This document shows positions 16,189-25,753 of a DNA stretch of 64,000 bases, piece by piece; position 1 is the first letter of the stretch, and the number at the start of each line of letters is the position of its first letter. Position numbers and translations under genes: made by a program. The notes under the pieces were generated by a model that worked only from the letters and a program-made list of their open reading frames with translations, searched no databases and was not told the origin of the DNA. Location: positions 1 through 64,000 of the forward strand of contig CAYWWK010000007.1 in assembly GCA_964462135.1 (NCBI GenBank), in the 5' to 3' direction. This DNA comes from MGBC163016 sp964462135 (GTDB lineage: Bacteria > Actinomycetota > Coriobacteriia > Coriobacteriales > Eggerthellaceae).

Positions 16189-17226
16189 TCAAAGAATCGT
16201 TCCACCGCAGATGAGCATATCTCCGTCGTATACGACAGCCCCTTGCCCGGAAGCAGGAGCCAAGAGGGGAGCGTCGAAGGACAGCAGGAGCGTGTCTCCC
16301 TGTGCATGGAGTGTGCAGGGGGCATCCGTCATGTTGTATCTGAGCTTCGCAGTACAGCCCACCATTCCATCGGATGCATCATCGTCATATCCATCGCAAA
16401 GCCAGTTCAGCGATCCAATGCGCACCTCATCCACCAACGCGTCTTCCCGTGATCCCAGAATCACAGTGTTGGCTGCATGGTCCTTCGCGCAGACATAGGC
16501 GGGGTATCCCAAGGCGACACCGAGCCCCTTTCGCTGACCGATGGTATAGAGGTATGAGCCTTGATGCCCGCCAAGAACGACACCCTCCGTGCTGCAAATG
16601 TTTCCCGGTATGGTGCCAAGGTGCTCTTGGAGGTATTCGGTGCAGCTTCCGGGGATGAAACAGACATCTTGGGATTCCGTTCGTGATGCACTGGGAAGAC
16701 CTGCGGCCTTCGCAAGGGAAACCACTTCATGCTTGCAAAGGGAACCTATTGGAAAGAAGACGCTTGCCAAGGCCGAAGATGGAACCAGGCCAAGAAAGTA
16801 GCTCTGATCCTTCCGCTTGTCTGCTCCTCGCATCAAGCGCACGTGCCCATCTTGCTTTACAAGGCGCGCATAATGCCCCGTTGCCACCCCTGCGCAGCCA
16901 TATTGCAGGGCTTCATTGAGAAACGCTCCGAATTTGATGGTCTTGTTGCAGGTGATGCAAGGGTTTGGTGTGAGGCCGTTTCGGTATGCCGTCAAGAAGG
17001 GGGTAATGACCCCTTCTTCGAAACGCTTGCGCATGTCGAAGGTTGCATGGGGAATGCCCAGCACTTTGCAGACCGCTTGGGCGTTGGCGACATTCGCCTC
17101 ATCATCAGCTGCGCCGAGCAGCATGGTCGCACCGATGCAGGAAACGCCTTCCTGGACAAGCAGAAGAGCGGCTACGCTTGAATCCACTCCTCCGCTCATG
17201 GCAACGCAAACCTTGTCCTCGTTCAC
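16189..17226 (-). CDS. mnmA: tRNA-specific 2-thiouridylase MnmA
   Basis: 345 aa from GTG 17226 (GAGAGG site); a longer frame to ATG 17337 would add residues unlike the family. The enzyme adenylates U34 of tRNA Lys/Glu/Gln and inserts sulfur. The PP-loop 'MSGGVDSS' is near the N-terminus. The catalytic Cys pair is present in 'NPCITCNKTIKFGAF' and 'SQDVCFIPG', with the C-terminal beta-barrel after 'GQRKGLGVALGYP'. It is transcribed away from the ABC exporter genes and toward tRNA-Asp. Confidence 0.95.
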   Translation of the reverse strand: MNEDKVCVAMSGGVDSSVAALLLVQEGVSCIGATMLLGAADDEANVANAQAVCKVLGIPHATFDMRKRFEEGVITPFLTAYRNGLTPNPCITCNKTIKFGAFLNEALQYGCAGVATGHYARLVKQDGHVRLMRGADKRKDQSYFLGLVPSSALASVFFPIGSLCKHEVVSLAKAAGLPSASRTESQDVCFIPGSCTEYLQEHLGTIPGNICSTEGVVLGGHQGSYLYTIGQRKGLGVALGYPAYVCAKDHAANTVILGSREDALVDEVRIGSLNWLCDGYDDDASDGMVGCTAKLRYNMTDAPCTLHAQGDTLLLSFDAPLLAPASGQGAVVYDGDMLICGGTIL

Positions 17227-17338
17227 CTGATGGATGCCTCTCTGTTCGCGAACTCTGCTACGATATTGATTCAAAGAACTGCAGAATGCAAGCAGGCTCC
17301 TCTGCAAGAATGCCAAGGGATATCTGAAAGCGTCCAAT

Positions 17339-19498
17339 ATGCGGGTTTTCCTCTATCTCAGAGATCACAAGGTCGCGGTGCTTGTCACCCTGCTGCTCCT
17401 GATCGGCTGCGTTTCGTGCGACCTTGCCATTCCCATGATGACATCGAACATCGTGGATGTGGGCATCCAGCAATCAGGCGTCGACCACATCGCCACCGAT
17501 GAGCTTTCTGACAGGACGCATGCCTTGGTGAGCGAGATGATCTCACCTGCCGATGAGGCCCTTTTCGAAAAGTCGTATGAACAGGTATCGGATGGGCGCT
17601 GGCGGCTCACGGATGCGGGTCGTGCGAACAGGGAAGCGCTCGACGATATGATGACCGTTCCACAGGTGGCTCTCCATGGGGACTGGAAGCTTGGCGGAGG
17701 AGATGTGAGCTTTGAGCAGGCAATCGAGGCCTTCGAAGCAGGAACCATCAGCGGGGAGCAGTTCAAGACCTATGTCGAAGAGGTGAAAGAGGCGATAGGA
17801 GAGGGATCTCCCGATATCCTTGCCCAGCAAGCCATCTCTGCTGCATTGAAGGAGTATGCACAGCTGGGAGTGGATCTTTCCCAGAAGCAGATGGGTTATC
17901 TGCTTTGGGCAGGAGCGGTCATGATGGGCCTTGCCATCCTCAGCATGGCTCTCAACATCCTGATCAGCTTGGTGGCCTCACGCACGGGCGCGCAAGTGGG
18001 CCGGGATCTGCGCAAGCGCCTCTTCGTCAACGTGGTCAACTTCTCGGATGCAGAGATATCCCGCTTCTCTGCAGCATCTCTCATCACGCGAGGTACCAAC
18101 GATATTCAGCTCATCCAAAACGTCACTACCATGATCCTGCGCATGGTGCTCTATGCCCCCATCATCGCCATAGGTGGCATCGTGATGGTCCTGTACACCA
18201 ACGCCTCGCTCGGCTGGATAATCGTGGTGGCCATCCTCGTGGTGATGGCGTTCGTCGCTGTTCTCTTCAAGGTGACATCACCCAAGTTCAAGATCATGCA
18301 ATCACTGATAGACCGCGTGAACCGAACGGCTCGTGAGATGCTTTCCGGCATCCCCGTCATCCGAGCCTTCGGTCGTGAAGAGTTGGAGCAGCAGCGCTTC
18401 GACGATGCTTCCCGCAAACTCATGGACACGCAACTGTTCACCAATCGCGCCATGAGCTTCATGATGCCAGCGATGATGCTTGTGATGAACCTCACGAGTG
18501 TTGCCATCGTCTGGTTCGGTGGTCAGAGCATCCGGCAGGGAATCCTGCAGACGGGGGATCTCATCGCCTTCATCACCTATTCCATGGTCATCATCATGGG
18601 CTTTCTCATGATCGGCATGATATCCATCATGCTGCCTCGTGCCGATGTGGCAGCCGACCGGGTCAATGAAGTGCTTTCCACGTCCTCTTCCGTTCAGGAC
18701 GTTCCTGATGCCCTTGTCCTTCCCGCCTCTGAGGAAGGATTGCGCATCGAATTCAAGGATGTGTCATTCACTTATCCGGGAAGTGACGAGTGCGTGCTCA
18801 AGCATGTAAGCTTCATTGCCGAGCCTGGGAAGACCTTGGCCATCATCGGGGGCACCGGTTCAGGGAAATCGACCATTCTGAAGCTCATCGAACGCTTCTA
18901 TGATGTCTCTGAAGGATCAGTTGAGGTGGATGGGCATGATGTGCGATCGCTTTCCCAGGCATTCCTGCGAAGCGCTTTGGGCTATGTTCCCCAGAAGGGG
19001 TATCTCTTCTCGGGAACGGTGGACACGAATGTCGCCTATGCCGATGAGTCAATGACGGAAAGCCATGTCCAAAAGGCGCTTGACCTGTCACAGGCTGCGA
19101 AGTTCATAGCATCGAAGCCTGAAGGGACCCAGCGCACCATCGCCCAAGGCGGCACGAATGTATCCGGTGGTCAGCGTCAGCGTCTTTGCATCGCCCGCGC
19201 TTTGGCGAAGCAGGCTCGGGCATACCTCTTCGATGATTCGTTCAGTGCGCTGGACTACAAGACCGATGCCGCACTCAGGCGGGGGCTTCGCCAGGAAGTC
19301 GTGGCGAAGACGAAGGTCATCGTGGCTCAGCGCATCTCCTCCATCAAAGAGGCGGACTGCATCGTGGTGCTCAAGGATGGGGCGGTGGCGGGAACAGGGA
19401 CCCATGCGCATCTGATGGAGGCCTGCGAGGAATACCGCAAGATCGCTCTGTCCCAGCTTTCCGAAGAGGAGCTGGGGATGGCAGGTGATGCGGCATGA
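17339..19498 (+). CDS. ABC exporter subunit A (fused membrane/ATPase, degenerate catalytic Glu)
   Basis: 719 aa. One membrane helix (~13-33) is followed by an unusually long extracytoplasmic insertion (~38-193, acidic, rich in Glu/Asp/Ala). The remaining five helices and the nucleotide-binding domain follow: Walker A 'GGTGSGKST', signature 'VSGGQRQRL', Walker B 'AYLFDDSFSALD'. The residue after the Walker B Asp is Asp instead of Glu, which marks the non-canonical ATP site of heterodimeric exporters. A 4 bp ATGA overlap couples it to the next gene, which supplies the canonical site. The substrate is probably a hydrophobic drug, lipid or peptide; the sequence does not decide. It is divergent from mnmA. 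Confidence 0.9.
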   Translation: MRVFLYLRDHKVAVLVTLLLLIGCVSCDLAIPMMTSNIVDVGIQQSGVDHIATDELSDRTHALVSEMISPADEALFEKSYEQVSDGRWRLTDAGRANREALDDMMTVPQVALHGDWKLGGGDVSFEQAIEAFEAGTISGEQFKTYVEEVKEAIGEGSPDILAQQAISAALKEYAQLGVDLSQKQMGYLLWAGAVMMGLAILSMALNILISLVASRTGAQVGRDLRKRLFVNVVNFSDAEISRFSAASLITRGTNDIQLIQNVTTMILRMVLYAPIIAIGGIVMVLYTNASLGWIIVVAILVVMAFVAVLFKVTSPKFKIMQSLIDRVNRTAREMLSGIPVIRAFGREELEQQRFDDASRKLMDTQLFTNRAMSFMMPAMMLVMNLTSVAIVWFGGQSIRQGILQTGDLIAFITYSMVIIMGFLMIGMISIMLPRADVAADRVNEVLSTSSSVQDVPDALVLPASEEGLRIEFKDVSFTYPGSDECVLKHVSFIAEPGKTLAIIGGTGSGKSTILKLIERFYDVSEGSVEVDGHDVRSLSQAFLRSALGYVPQKGYLFSGTVDTNVAYADESMTESHVQKALDLSQAAKFIASKPEGTQRTIAQGGTNVSGGQRQRLCIARALAKQARAYLFDDSFSALDYKTDAALRRGLRQEVVAKTKVIVAQRISSIKEADCIVVLKDGAVAGTGTHAHLMEACEEYRKIALSQLSEEELGMAGDAA

Positions 19499-21501
19499 GA
19501 GGCCAGCAACACCTCAAGGAATACCCTGTGAATTCAGATGCCATCGAGATAACCGCTGCCGAGATCGACCGCCTTTCCGCAGAGGAGCGTGCGTCATGGC
19601 GCCAGAAGGTGCGCTTGGATGCCATGATGGGGATAGGAGCAAAGGCTGAGGCGGATAGGCGCAGGCATCATCGCCATGGCCATGGAGGGGGCCCTGGCGG
19701 CCCGATGCATGGAGGGGAGAAGGCAAGGGACTTTGGTGGCACCATGAGGCGCATGGTGCAGTTCATGGGCCAATTCAAGGGAAGGATCATCCTCATCATC
19801 CTGTTCGCCTTGGCATCCACGGCTTTCAGCATCGTGGGGCCGAAGGTGCTCTCCCAGGCGACAACCGTTCTCTTCGAGGGCTCCATTGCCCAGATAGCGG
19901 GCAGTGGCGGCATCGATATGGATCTTGTAGGGAGCATTCTGCTGACCACGCTTGCCCTCTATGCATTCTCGGCAATCTGCTCTTGGGTGCAGGGTTGGAC
20001 GATGTCATACGTGTCTCAGCAAACCTGCTATCAGCTGCGCCGCCAGATCGCCTTGAAGATCGATCGGATGCCCTTCGGGTATTTCGAGAGGAATTCCATC
20101 GGCGATACCTTGTCGCGAATCACCAACGATGTGGATACGCTGGGACAAAGCCTGAATCAGGGTGTCACGCAGCTGATCACCTCAAGCGTCACGGTGGTGG
20201 GCGTCGTCATCATGATGCTTTCCATCAACTGGCTGCTCACTCTCATCGCCTTGGTGATGGTTCCCATTTCCCTGATATTGGTTGGGCTGGTGGTGAGGCT
20301 TTCCCAGAAGCACTTCTATGCCCAGCAATCCCTTCTTGGGCAGGTGAATGCTCAGGCCGAGGAAACGTTTTCCGGACATGAGATCGTTCGGGCCTTCGGC
20401 AGGGAAGATGAGACGGTGCGCCTCTATCAAGAGGCCAATGAGAAGCTCTATGAAGCCGGATGGAAGTCGCAGTTCCTTTCGGGAATGATGAAGCCTCTGC
20501 TGGATGTGGTGGGAAACCTTGGCTATGTGGCCGTAGCGGTGGCAGGGGCGTTCCTTGCAGTGCAGGGCACCATCACGGTGGGAGATATCCAAGCATTCAT
20601 CCAATACGTGAAGAACTTCACACAGCCCATCACCCAGCTTGCACAGGTGAGCAACGTCCTTCAGCAGCTTGCTGCAGCGGCTGAGCGCATCTTCGATTTC
20701 CTCGACCAGCCAGAGATGCCCCCTGAGAATCCCACGGATCACGCATCGCGCATCTCCTGTGATGTGGCCTTTGATGAGGTGACCTTCGGATATGATCCTG
20801 AGAAGCCCGTCATCCAAGATTTCACTGAGAAGGTCGAAGCGGGCCAGACCGTTGCCATCGTTGGCCCAACGGGAGCAGGCAAGACAACCATCGTGAAGCT
20901 GCTCATGCGCTTCTACGACCCAGACTCAGGACGCATCTTGATAGGCGGCGTTGGCCTTGAGGGCTTCAGTCGCCAAGACGCCCGCAGCCTGTTCGCCATG
21001 GTGCTGCAGGATACTTGGCTCTTCAACGGAACCATTCGGGAGAACGTGAGGTATGGAAGGCTTGATGCGAGCGATGAGGAAGTGGAAGAGGCTTGCCGTC
21101 GCGCCTGTGCTGATCATTTCATCCGCACCCTTCCCGGTGGTTACGATTTCATTTTAGATGAGGATGCGACGAACATCAGCCAAGGTCAGAGGCAGTTGCT
21201 CACCATCGCCCGGGCGATCATCGCCCAGCGTCGCATGCTCATCTTGGATGAGGCAACCAGTTCGGTTGACACGCGCACTGAGGCGAAGATACAGGAGGCG
21301 ATGGACAACCTCATGAAAGGCAAGACGTCCTTCGTCATCGCCCATCGCCTTTCCACCATTCGCGATGCAGACGTCATCGTGGTGATGGATGCGGGCACGG
21401 TATGTGAAGTGGGTACCCATCAAGAGTTGCTTTCCGCTGGCGGACGCTATGCTGACCTGTATAATTCACAGTTCGATGAATCGGCGGAAGATGACCTTTG
21501 A
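19495..21501 (+). CDS. ABC exporter subunit B (fused membrane/ATPase)
   Basis: 668 aa. A charged N-terminal extension includes a His/Gly-rich patch ('RRRHHRHGHGGG', ~56-67) before the six-helix membrane domain (~85-380). The ATPase domain has Walker A 'GPTGAGKTT', the variant signature 'ISQGQRQLL' and canonical Walker B 'MLILDEATSSVD'. It forms a heterodimer with the preceding protein. The His-rich tail might bind divalent metal or act as a cytoplasmic regulatory tail; this is speculation. Start ATG 19495 lies within the stop region of the upstream gene; an in-frame GTG ~10 codons later is possible. Confidence 0.9.
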   Translation: MRGQQHLKEYPVNSDAIEITAAEIDRLSAEERASWRQKVRLDAMMGIGAKAEADRRRHHRHGHGGGPGGPMHGGEKARDFGGTMRRMVQFMGQFKGRIILIILFALASTAFSIVGPKVLSQATTVLFEGSIAQIAGSGGIDMDLVGSILLTTLALYAFSAICSWVQGWTMSYVSQQTCYQLRRQIALKIDRMPFGYFERNSIGDTLSRITNDVDTLGQSLNQGVTQLITSSVTVVGVVIMMLSINWLLTLIALVMVPISLILVGLVVRLSQKHFYAQQSLLGQVNAQAEETFSGHEIVRAFGREDETVRLYQEANEKLYEAGWKSQFLSGMMKPLLDVVGNLGYVAVAVAGAFLAVQGTITVGDIQAFIQYVKNFTQPITQLAQVSNVLQQLAAAAERIFDFLDQPEMPPENPTDHASRISCDVAFDEVTFGYDPEKPVIQDFTEKVEAGQTVAIVGPTGAGKTTIVKLLMRFYDPDSGRILIGGVGLEGFSRQDARSLFAMVLQDTWLFNGTIRENVRYGRLDASDEEVEEACRRACADHFIRTLPGGYDFILDEDATNISQGQRQLLTIARAIIAQRRMLILDEATSSVDTRTEAKIQEAMDNLMKGKTSFVIAHRLSTIRDADVIVVMDAGTVCEVGTHQELLSAGGRYADLYNSQFDESAEDDL

Positions 21502-21560
21502 TGCTGCTTGCGTTCAGTTCGCGCGAGAGCGTCAAAGACGCACAAGGATGATTGAGGCGG

Positions 21561-22403
21561 ATGAGCAACGATACGACAGAACCCCATGATCGGATCCTCT
21601 CCAAGGATGATTGCACAGAGGTCCCCGATCTCTGCTCTGGTGAATCCCTCTTGCCGAAAGGCGTCATTCGCATTGCTCCTGAAGCCATAGCCTCAGAACG
21701 GCTTCTGCCCGCGCTCAAGCCGGCAAGCGCTGATGATCCCATCCAGATCGCCGCTTTCGATTTCGACGGCACCTGCATCTCGGGGTCTTCACCGAAGAAG
21801 CTGGTGAATGCCTTGGGAAAACGCGGGAAGCTTTCCCTGTACAAGCTGATTCGCGTCGGCATATGGGGATTGGCCTACAAGCTGAACCGACCCCGCGATG
21901 ACGAAGGGGTGCGGACTCGGGTCTTCTCGGCCTTTGACGGCATGGCGGCGAAGACGGTGAATGCGCAGCTTTGTGATTTCTACCAGATGAAAGTCGATCC
22001 ACTGTTCCGCACCGATGCTGACGCATGCATGTACGCTCATCTTGAAGCAGGTCATGCAGTCGTGGTGGTTTCGGCAAGCTTCGAACCCATTGTCGCCTCT
22101 GCAATGATCGAGCATCCCATGCAGTTCGCCTTGGCTTCTCGCATGAAGATCGATGATGAGGGTCGCTACACCGCTGAGGTTGATGGACTGCCCACCGAAG
22201 GCCCTGCCAAGCTCGAGGTCTTGCAGCAATTCGCTGATGCGTACTTTGGCAAGGATTGCTGGAGGCTTGACTGGGCCTATGGGGATCATTACTCCGATCT
22301 CAAGATGCTCGCAGCGGCACAGCATCCCTGTGCCGTCACTCCAGACAAGAAACTCGAATCCCATGCTCAGAAGCTGGGATGGAAGGTGCTTGACTGGAAG
22401 TGA
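21561..22403 (+). CDS. HAD-IB family phosphatase (SerB-like)
   Basis: 280 aa from ATG 21561 (GAGG site; a TTG three codons earlier is possible). HAD motif I is 'FDFDGTCISGSS', motif II 'VVVVSASFEPI', a Lys sits in 'GPAKLEVL', and motif IV is 'YGDHYSDLKML'. The helical cap between motifs I and II places it in subclass IB with phosphoserine phosphatase and CicA-like hydrolases. About 70 residues precede the core, longer than usual. It follows the ABC exporter by 59 bp in the same direction. Substrate undetermined. Confidence 0.85.
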   Translation: MSNDTTEPHDRILSKDDCTEVPDLCSGESLLPKGVIRIAPEAIASERLLPALKPASADDPIQIAAFDFDGTCISGSSPKKLVNALGKRGKLSLYKLIRVGIWGLAYKLNRPRDDEGVRTRVFSAFDGMAAKTVNAQLCDFYQMKVDPLFRTDADACMYAHLEAGHAVVVVSASFEPIVASAMIEHPMQFALASRMKIDDEGRYTAEVDGLPTEGPAKLEVLQQFADAYFGKDCWRLDWAYGDHYSDLKMLAAAQHPCAVTPDKKLESHAQKLGWKVLDWK

Positions 22404-22534
22404 TCCATATCCACCGCGCCATTCTCATGCAGTTTTCGTAGGAAACGGCCTTGCGCGGTCTCTGTGCGAAGAGGTGCGATAGAATACGCGTTAAAAGAGA
22501 CTACGCGCATCGGAAGAGCATGAGAGGTTCGGAT

Positions 22535-24070
22535 ATGACTGAAGAGAACAGACCCCACGACGCGCGCTTTGGTGAAGGCCAGTTGGGCAACGGAAGCGGC
22601 AGCGTCTCAGACTTCCTCGACAAGGCACACAATGCCAGTGAATCAGGCGACAATCTCCTTGGGATGTATCTTTATCTGGCAGCCTTCGAGCGTTCCTTGG
22701 CTGACGGCGGCCTTCCTTCGGAGGAGGCTCTGCTTGGCATAAAGCAGGCATGGGCTGAGGCCTGTGCAGCAAAGGAGCGTTCTTTGGCTGAGTACATCTT
22801 CGAGAAGATGGAACCATACCTTTCCCATGACGAACTCAAGATGTGCTCTGAGGCGCTGCAGGAACTTGCCTTGGACAAGCTGCAGGAGTGCGGATTGTCG
22901 CGCGAGGACCTTGAGGACATGGCGCAGATGATCTCCGAGGACATCCTGGGGATCGAGGATGGGAATTTCAAGTTGGAGCATCTTTCCACCAGCAAGATCC
23001 CCGGTGGTTCGCTGAGCGTTGCCAAGATCAAGGGAACGGCTCCAGAAGATTCGCTTGCCAGTCTGATCGAATCGCTTCCCTCGTTTCCGAAAGCCGAAGG
23101 AACGTCCAAGGCGGAAGATTCTTCTGAAGAGGAGGTTGCTCTTGCCGCATCGGAAGAGCAGCTCGATTTCAGCACGATTGCCGGTTATGGCAGCGTCATA
23201 GAGGACATGCGCAGCCTAGGGGTGGGGATGTCTGCCGATACCGACTTCGTCGATCTGGTGGGACTCCTCAACGCCCGCCATGGCTTGACGCAGATGCCCG
23301 CCATGGATTCCATCCTGTTCCGCTCACCTGTGCGCGAGGATGCGAACCGATTCGTCATGGCCGCCATAGGCGAATTGAATCTTCCGGCCGTCCATATGCA
23401 TATGGAGGAGAACATCCAGGGGCTGCCGGTGCTGTGCATCAGTGCTCGGGCTGATGCGATGCCCAAGGGCACTTCCCTGCAGGATGTCTTCAAGAACGGT
23501 GGCATCCTCGTGCTTGAGGATCTTGATCTCTGGTCTTCTCCCTCCTTCGACTTCCCTGAGGAAGGACCAGCGTTTTTCGTGATGCAGCTGACACGAGGTG
23601 CCAGGGAAGCGGTTGAGCTGATCCGCACTTCGGTGGAGAACCCGAACGTCTACGTGTTCGCGACATCGTCCTCCACCGGTGCAGTCGATCCCTTCTATCT
23701 TGATTCCCTCGAGCCCATCACGGTCATTGACATCGATTACCCCACTCCTGAAGAGCGTGTGGAGGTGTGGATGGACATCTCACGCAGGCATCCGTCCCTG
23801 CGCGGCATCAACAAGGCCGAACTCGTCAGGTTGTCGGCGAACATGCCCCGGTTCGACATCTACATGGCGGCCCGTGATGCCGTTGAGGAGGCCTACAAGG
23901 CGGGATTGAGTGCAAGGAAGTACATTCCCGTCACGCGGGACAACATATTCGAGAAGCTGGCTGCCTATCAGCCTTTGGAATCCCCGGAGTACTCACAGCT
24001 TGAGGAGGCGGTCCTCAAAGACTTCAAGCGGGATCTGGACAACATTGACGATCTCCTCAAAGGTGAATAG
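22535..24070 (+). CDS. AAA-like protein without a P-loop
   Basis: 511 aa from ATG 22535 (GAGAGG site). The N-terminal ~210 residues are helical, acidic and low in complexity ('AEDSSEEEVALAASEEQ'). The C-terminal ~300 residues resemble an AAA module: 'GGILVLEDLDLW' fits Walker B and 'NVYVFATSSS' fits sensor 1. A lid-like helical domain with 'TPEERVEVWMDISRRHP' and 'NMPRFDIYMAARDAVEEA' follows. Where a Walker A should be, the sequence reads 'SILFRSPVREDANRF', with no GxxGxGK. It is probably an ATPase relative that no longer hydrolyses ATP, perhaps a scaffold. It lies between the HAD gene and mntP. No function can be assigned. Confidence 0.6.
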   Translation: MTEENRPHDARFGEGQLGNGSGSVSDFLDKAHNASESGDNLLGMYLYLAAFERSLADGGLPSEEALLGIKQAWAEACAAKERSLAEYIFEKMEPYLSHDELKMCSEALQELALDKLQECGLSREDLEDMAQMISEDILGIEDGNFKLEHLSTSKIPGGSLSVAKIKGTAPEDSLASLIESLPSFPKAEGTSKAEDSSEEEVALAASEEQLDFSTIAGYGSVIEDMRSLGVGMSADTDFVDLVGLLNARHGLTQMPAMDSILFRSPVREDANRFVMAAIGELNLPAVHMHMEENIQGLPVLCISARADAMPKGTSLQDVFKNGGILVLEDLDLWSSPSFDFPEEGPAFFVMQLTRGAREAVELIRTSVENPNVYVFATSSSTGAVDPFYLDSLEPITVIDIDYPTPEERVEVWMDISRRHPSLRGINKAELVRLSANMPRFDIYMAARDAVEEAYKAGLSARKYIPVTRDNIFEKLAAYQPLESPEYSQLEEAVLKDFKRDLDNIDDLLKGE

Positions 24071-24103
24071 CCTCTCCCGTTCGGCAGAGACGGCGAACCG
24101 ATC

Positions 24104-24664
24104 ATGATCATCATCGACATGCTCCTGGTTGGTGTCGGGCTGTCCATGGATGCGTTCGCTGCATCGGTATGCAAAGGGCTCCAGCAGAAACGGGTCAACT
24201 GGAAGCATGCTTTCGCAACCGCGCTTTCCTTTGGCCTGTTCCAGGCGGGCATGCCTCTCATCGGGTGGCTGCTCGGCTCGTCATTCGCCGCTCTGATAGA
24301 GCCTGTTGACCACTGGATAGCCTTCCTCCTCCTGGCGTTCGTGGGTGGGAAGATGCTTTGGGATGGGTTCCATGAAACCTGCGACGCAAGCGCGCCGGAT
24401 GCCTTCGATGTGCGTGAGCTTCTCGTGCTTTCAGTCGCCACCAGCATCGATGCACTTGTGGTGGGCATCTCCTTCGCGATGACGGGCATTGACATCTGGG
24501 TTGCGGCGGCGGTCATCGGGGGAATCACCTTCGTCCTGTCCTTGGCCGGCTTCGTCATTGGGAACAGGTTCGGGGCGCGCTATGAGCGCGGCGCGACCAT
24601 CTTAGGTGGAGTCGCCCTGATCATCCTGGGATTCAAGATACTCCTTGAGCACCTGTTCGGCTAG
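24104..24664 (+). CDS. mntP: Manganese efflux pump MntP
   Basis: 186 aa, six transmembrane helices in two repeats. The first has 'GVGLSMDAFAASVCKG' and the second 'SVATSIDALVVGISFAM', each with the conserved membrane Asp of the MntP (DUF204) family. The protein exports Mn2+ across the cytoplasmic membrane. Length is normal. It starts 33 bp after the AAA-like gene. No mntP riboswitch structure could be seen upstream. Confidence 0.92.
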   Translation: MIIIDMLLVGVGLSMDAFAASVCKGLQQKRVNWKHAFATALSFGLFQAGMPLIGWLLGSSFAALIEPVDHWIAFLLLAFVGGKMLWDGFHETCDASAPDAFDVRELLVLSVATSIDALVVGISFAMTGIDIWVAAAVIGGITFVLSLAGFVIGNRFGARYERGATILGGVALIILGFKILLEHLFG

Positions 24665-24697
24665 ACCGAATGCGGCTCAACCCCTTCCGTCCGCTTC

Positions 24698-25549
24698 CTA
24701 GAGGATGGGGTAGGAACCGAGCACCTTCACTTCGCGCAGCTTCAACCGAAGGCATGCCAGCGCCGTCTGGGCCGCAAGATCAGTGTCCTTGCCTTCGAAC
24801 TCCATGAAGAACATGTAGTCACCCAGCTGCTGCTTCAAGGGACGGGATTGCACCATGGTCAGATTGATGCCCGCATAGGCGAACTCCGAGAGGATCATGT
24901 TCAGAGTTCCGGCTCTGTCAACGCGCAGGAAAAGCGCCACCGTCGTCTTGAAGCGATCGCTTTCAAGCAGCGGTGCCGATCCGAGCCGTCCAATGAGTGC
25001 GAAGGCCGTCTGGTTTCCCAGGTTGTCCTCTATGGACCGTTCGATGATCTGACAGCCGTAGAGCTTCGCTGCCAAAGGATTGGCGATGCCGGCGATGGAG
25101 GGATTGCCAGCCGCCAAGCGGGCGCTTTCAGCGGTGGAGGAGGTGACTTGGGTACCGCGTCCAGGGAAGTGCTCGGTCAAGAATCGGCGACACTGGGCGA
25201 TTCCCTGGGGGTGGGAGGCGATCGTCGTTATCTGGGCTGGGTCGGTGTCAGGGGCAACCATCAGACAGTGATGGATGTCGAAGACCTCTTCGGCCAGGAT
25301 CACTGATGAGGATCGGAAGGCGAAATTGTCCAAGGTGGACGTGACGGGCCCCTCTAGGGAATTCTCCTTGGCGACGACGCCATAGGTGGTTCGGCTGCGA
25401 TCAACCGCATCAAAGACCTCATCGAAGCTGGCGCATTCCACCAGTTCGGCATCTGGTCTTCCAAGCTTCTCCGCGAAGGAGAGAGCGGCCTGGTGGGAGT
25501 AGGTCCCGAAAGGACCCAAAAATGCTATGGAAAAAGTGTCGGTGTTCAT
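24698..25549 (-). CDS. pheA: Prephenate dehydratase
   Basis: 283 aa from ATG 25549 (AGGAACGG site). It converts prephenate to phenylpyruvate in phenylalanine synthesis. The catalytic domain shows 'LGPFGTYSHQAAL', 'VVAKENSLEGPVTSTLD' and 'SSTAESARL'. A C-terminal ACT domain has 'GTLNMILSEFAYAGINLTMVQSRPL', where the 'QSRP' motif corresponds to the phenylalanine-binding ESRP motif, so feedback inhibition is likely. It is monofunctional, with no chorismate mutase domain. It is convergent with mntP and divergent from the hydrogenase operon. Confidence 0.93.
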   Translation of the reverse strand: MNTDTFSIAFLGPFGTYSHQAALSFAEKLGRPDAELVECASFDEVFDAVDRSRTTYGVVAKENSLEGPVTSTLDNFAFRSSSVILAEEVFDIHHCLMVAPDTDPAQITTIASHPQGIAQCRRFLTEHFPGRGTQVTSSTAESARLAAGNPSIAGIANPLAAKLYGCQIIERSIEDNLGNQTAFALIGRLGSAPLLESDRFKTTVALFLRVDRAGTLNMILSEFAYAGINLTMVQSRPLKQQLGDYMFFMEFEGKDTDLAAQTALACLRLKLREVKVLGSYPIL

Positions 25550-25606
25550 GTCCGTTCCTGTCGATTCCCGTGAGTGATTACGCATGATACCTCATGGGGG
25601 TGCAAT

Positions 25607-25632
25607 TGTTACGCGCTGATTTCTGCGTAACA
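25607..25632. promoter_or_regulatory. Inverted repeat TGTTACGC-N10-GCGTAAC, candidate operator
   Basis: A perfect 8+8 bp dyad (25607-25614 and 25625-25632) lies in the divergent region between pheA and the hydrogenase operon, 122 bp before the hyaA start. A third TTACGC half-site lies nearby at 25578-25583. It could bind a dimeric regulator controlling either direction; the regulator is unknown. Confidence 0.45.
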
Positions 25633-25753
25633 TTTTGGAGCCGCTTGCCATGCAAGGCAGACTTTTTCCTGTTTCCACCTTCCGTTTATCTTGTGATGAT
25701 TGCAAAATGTTTCATGTTCGTAACCTACGAGGGCACCTGGAGGGGGTGTGCAC

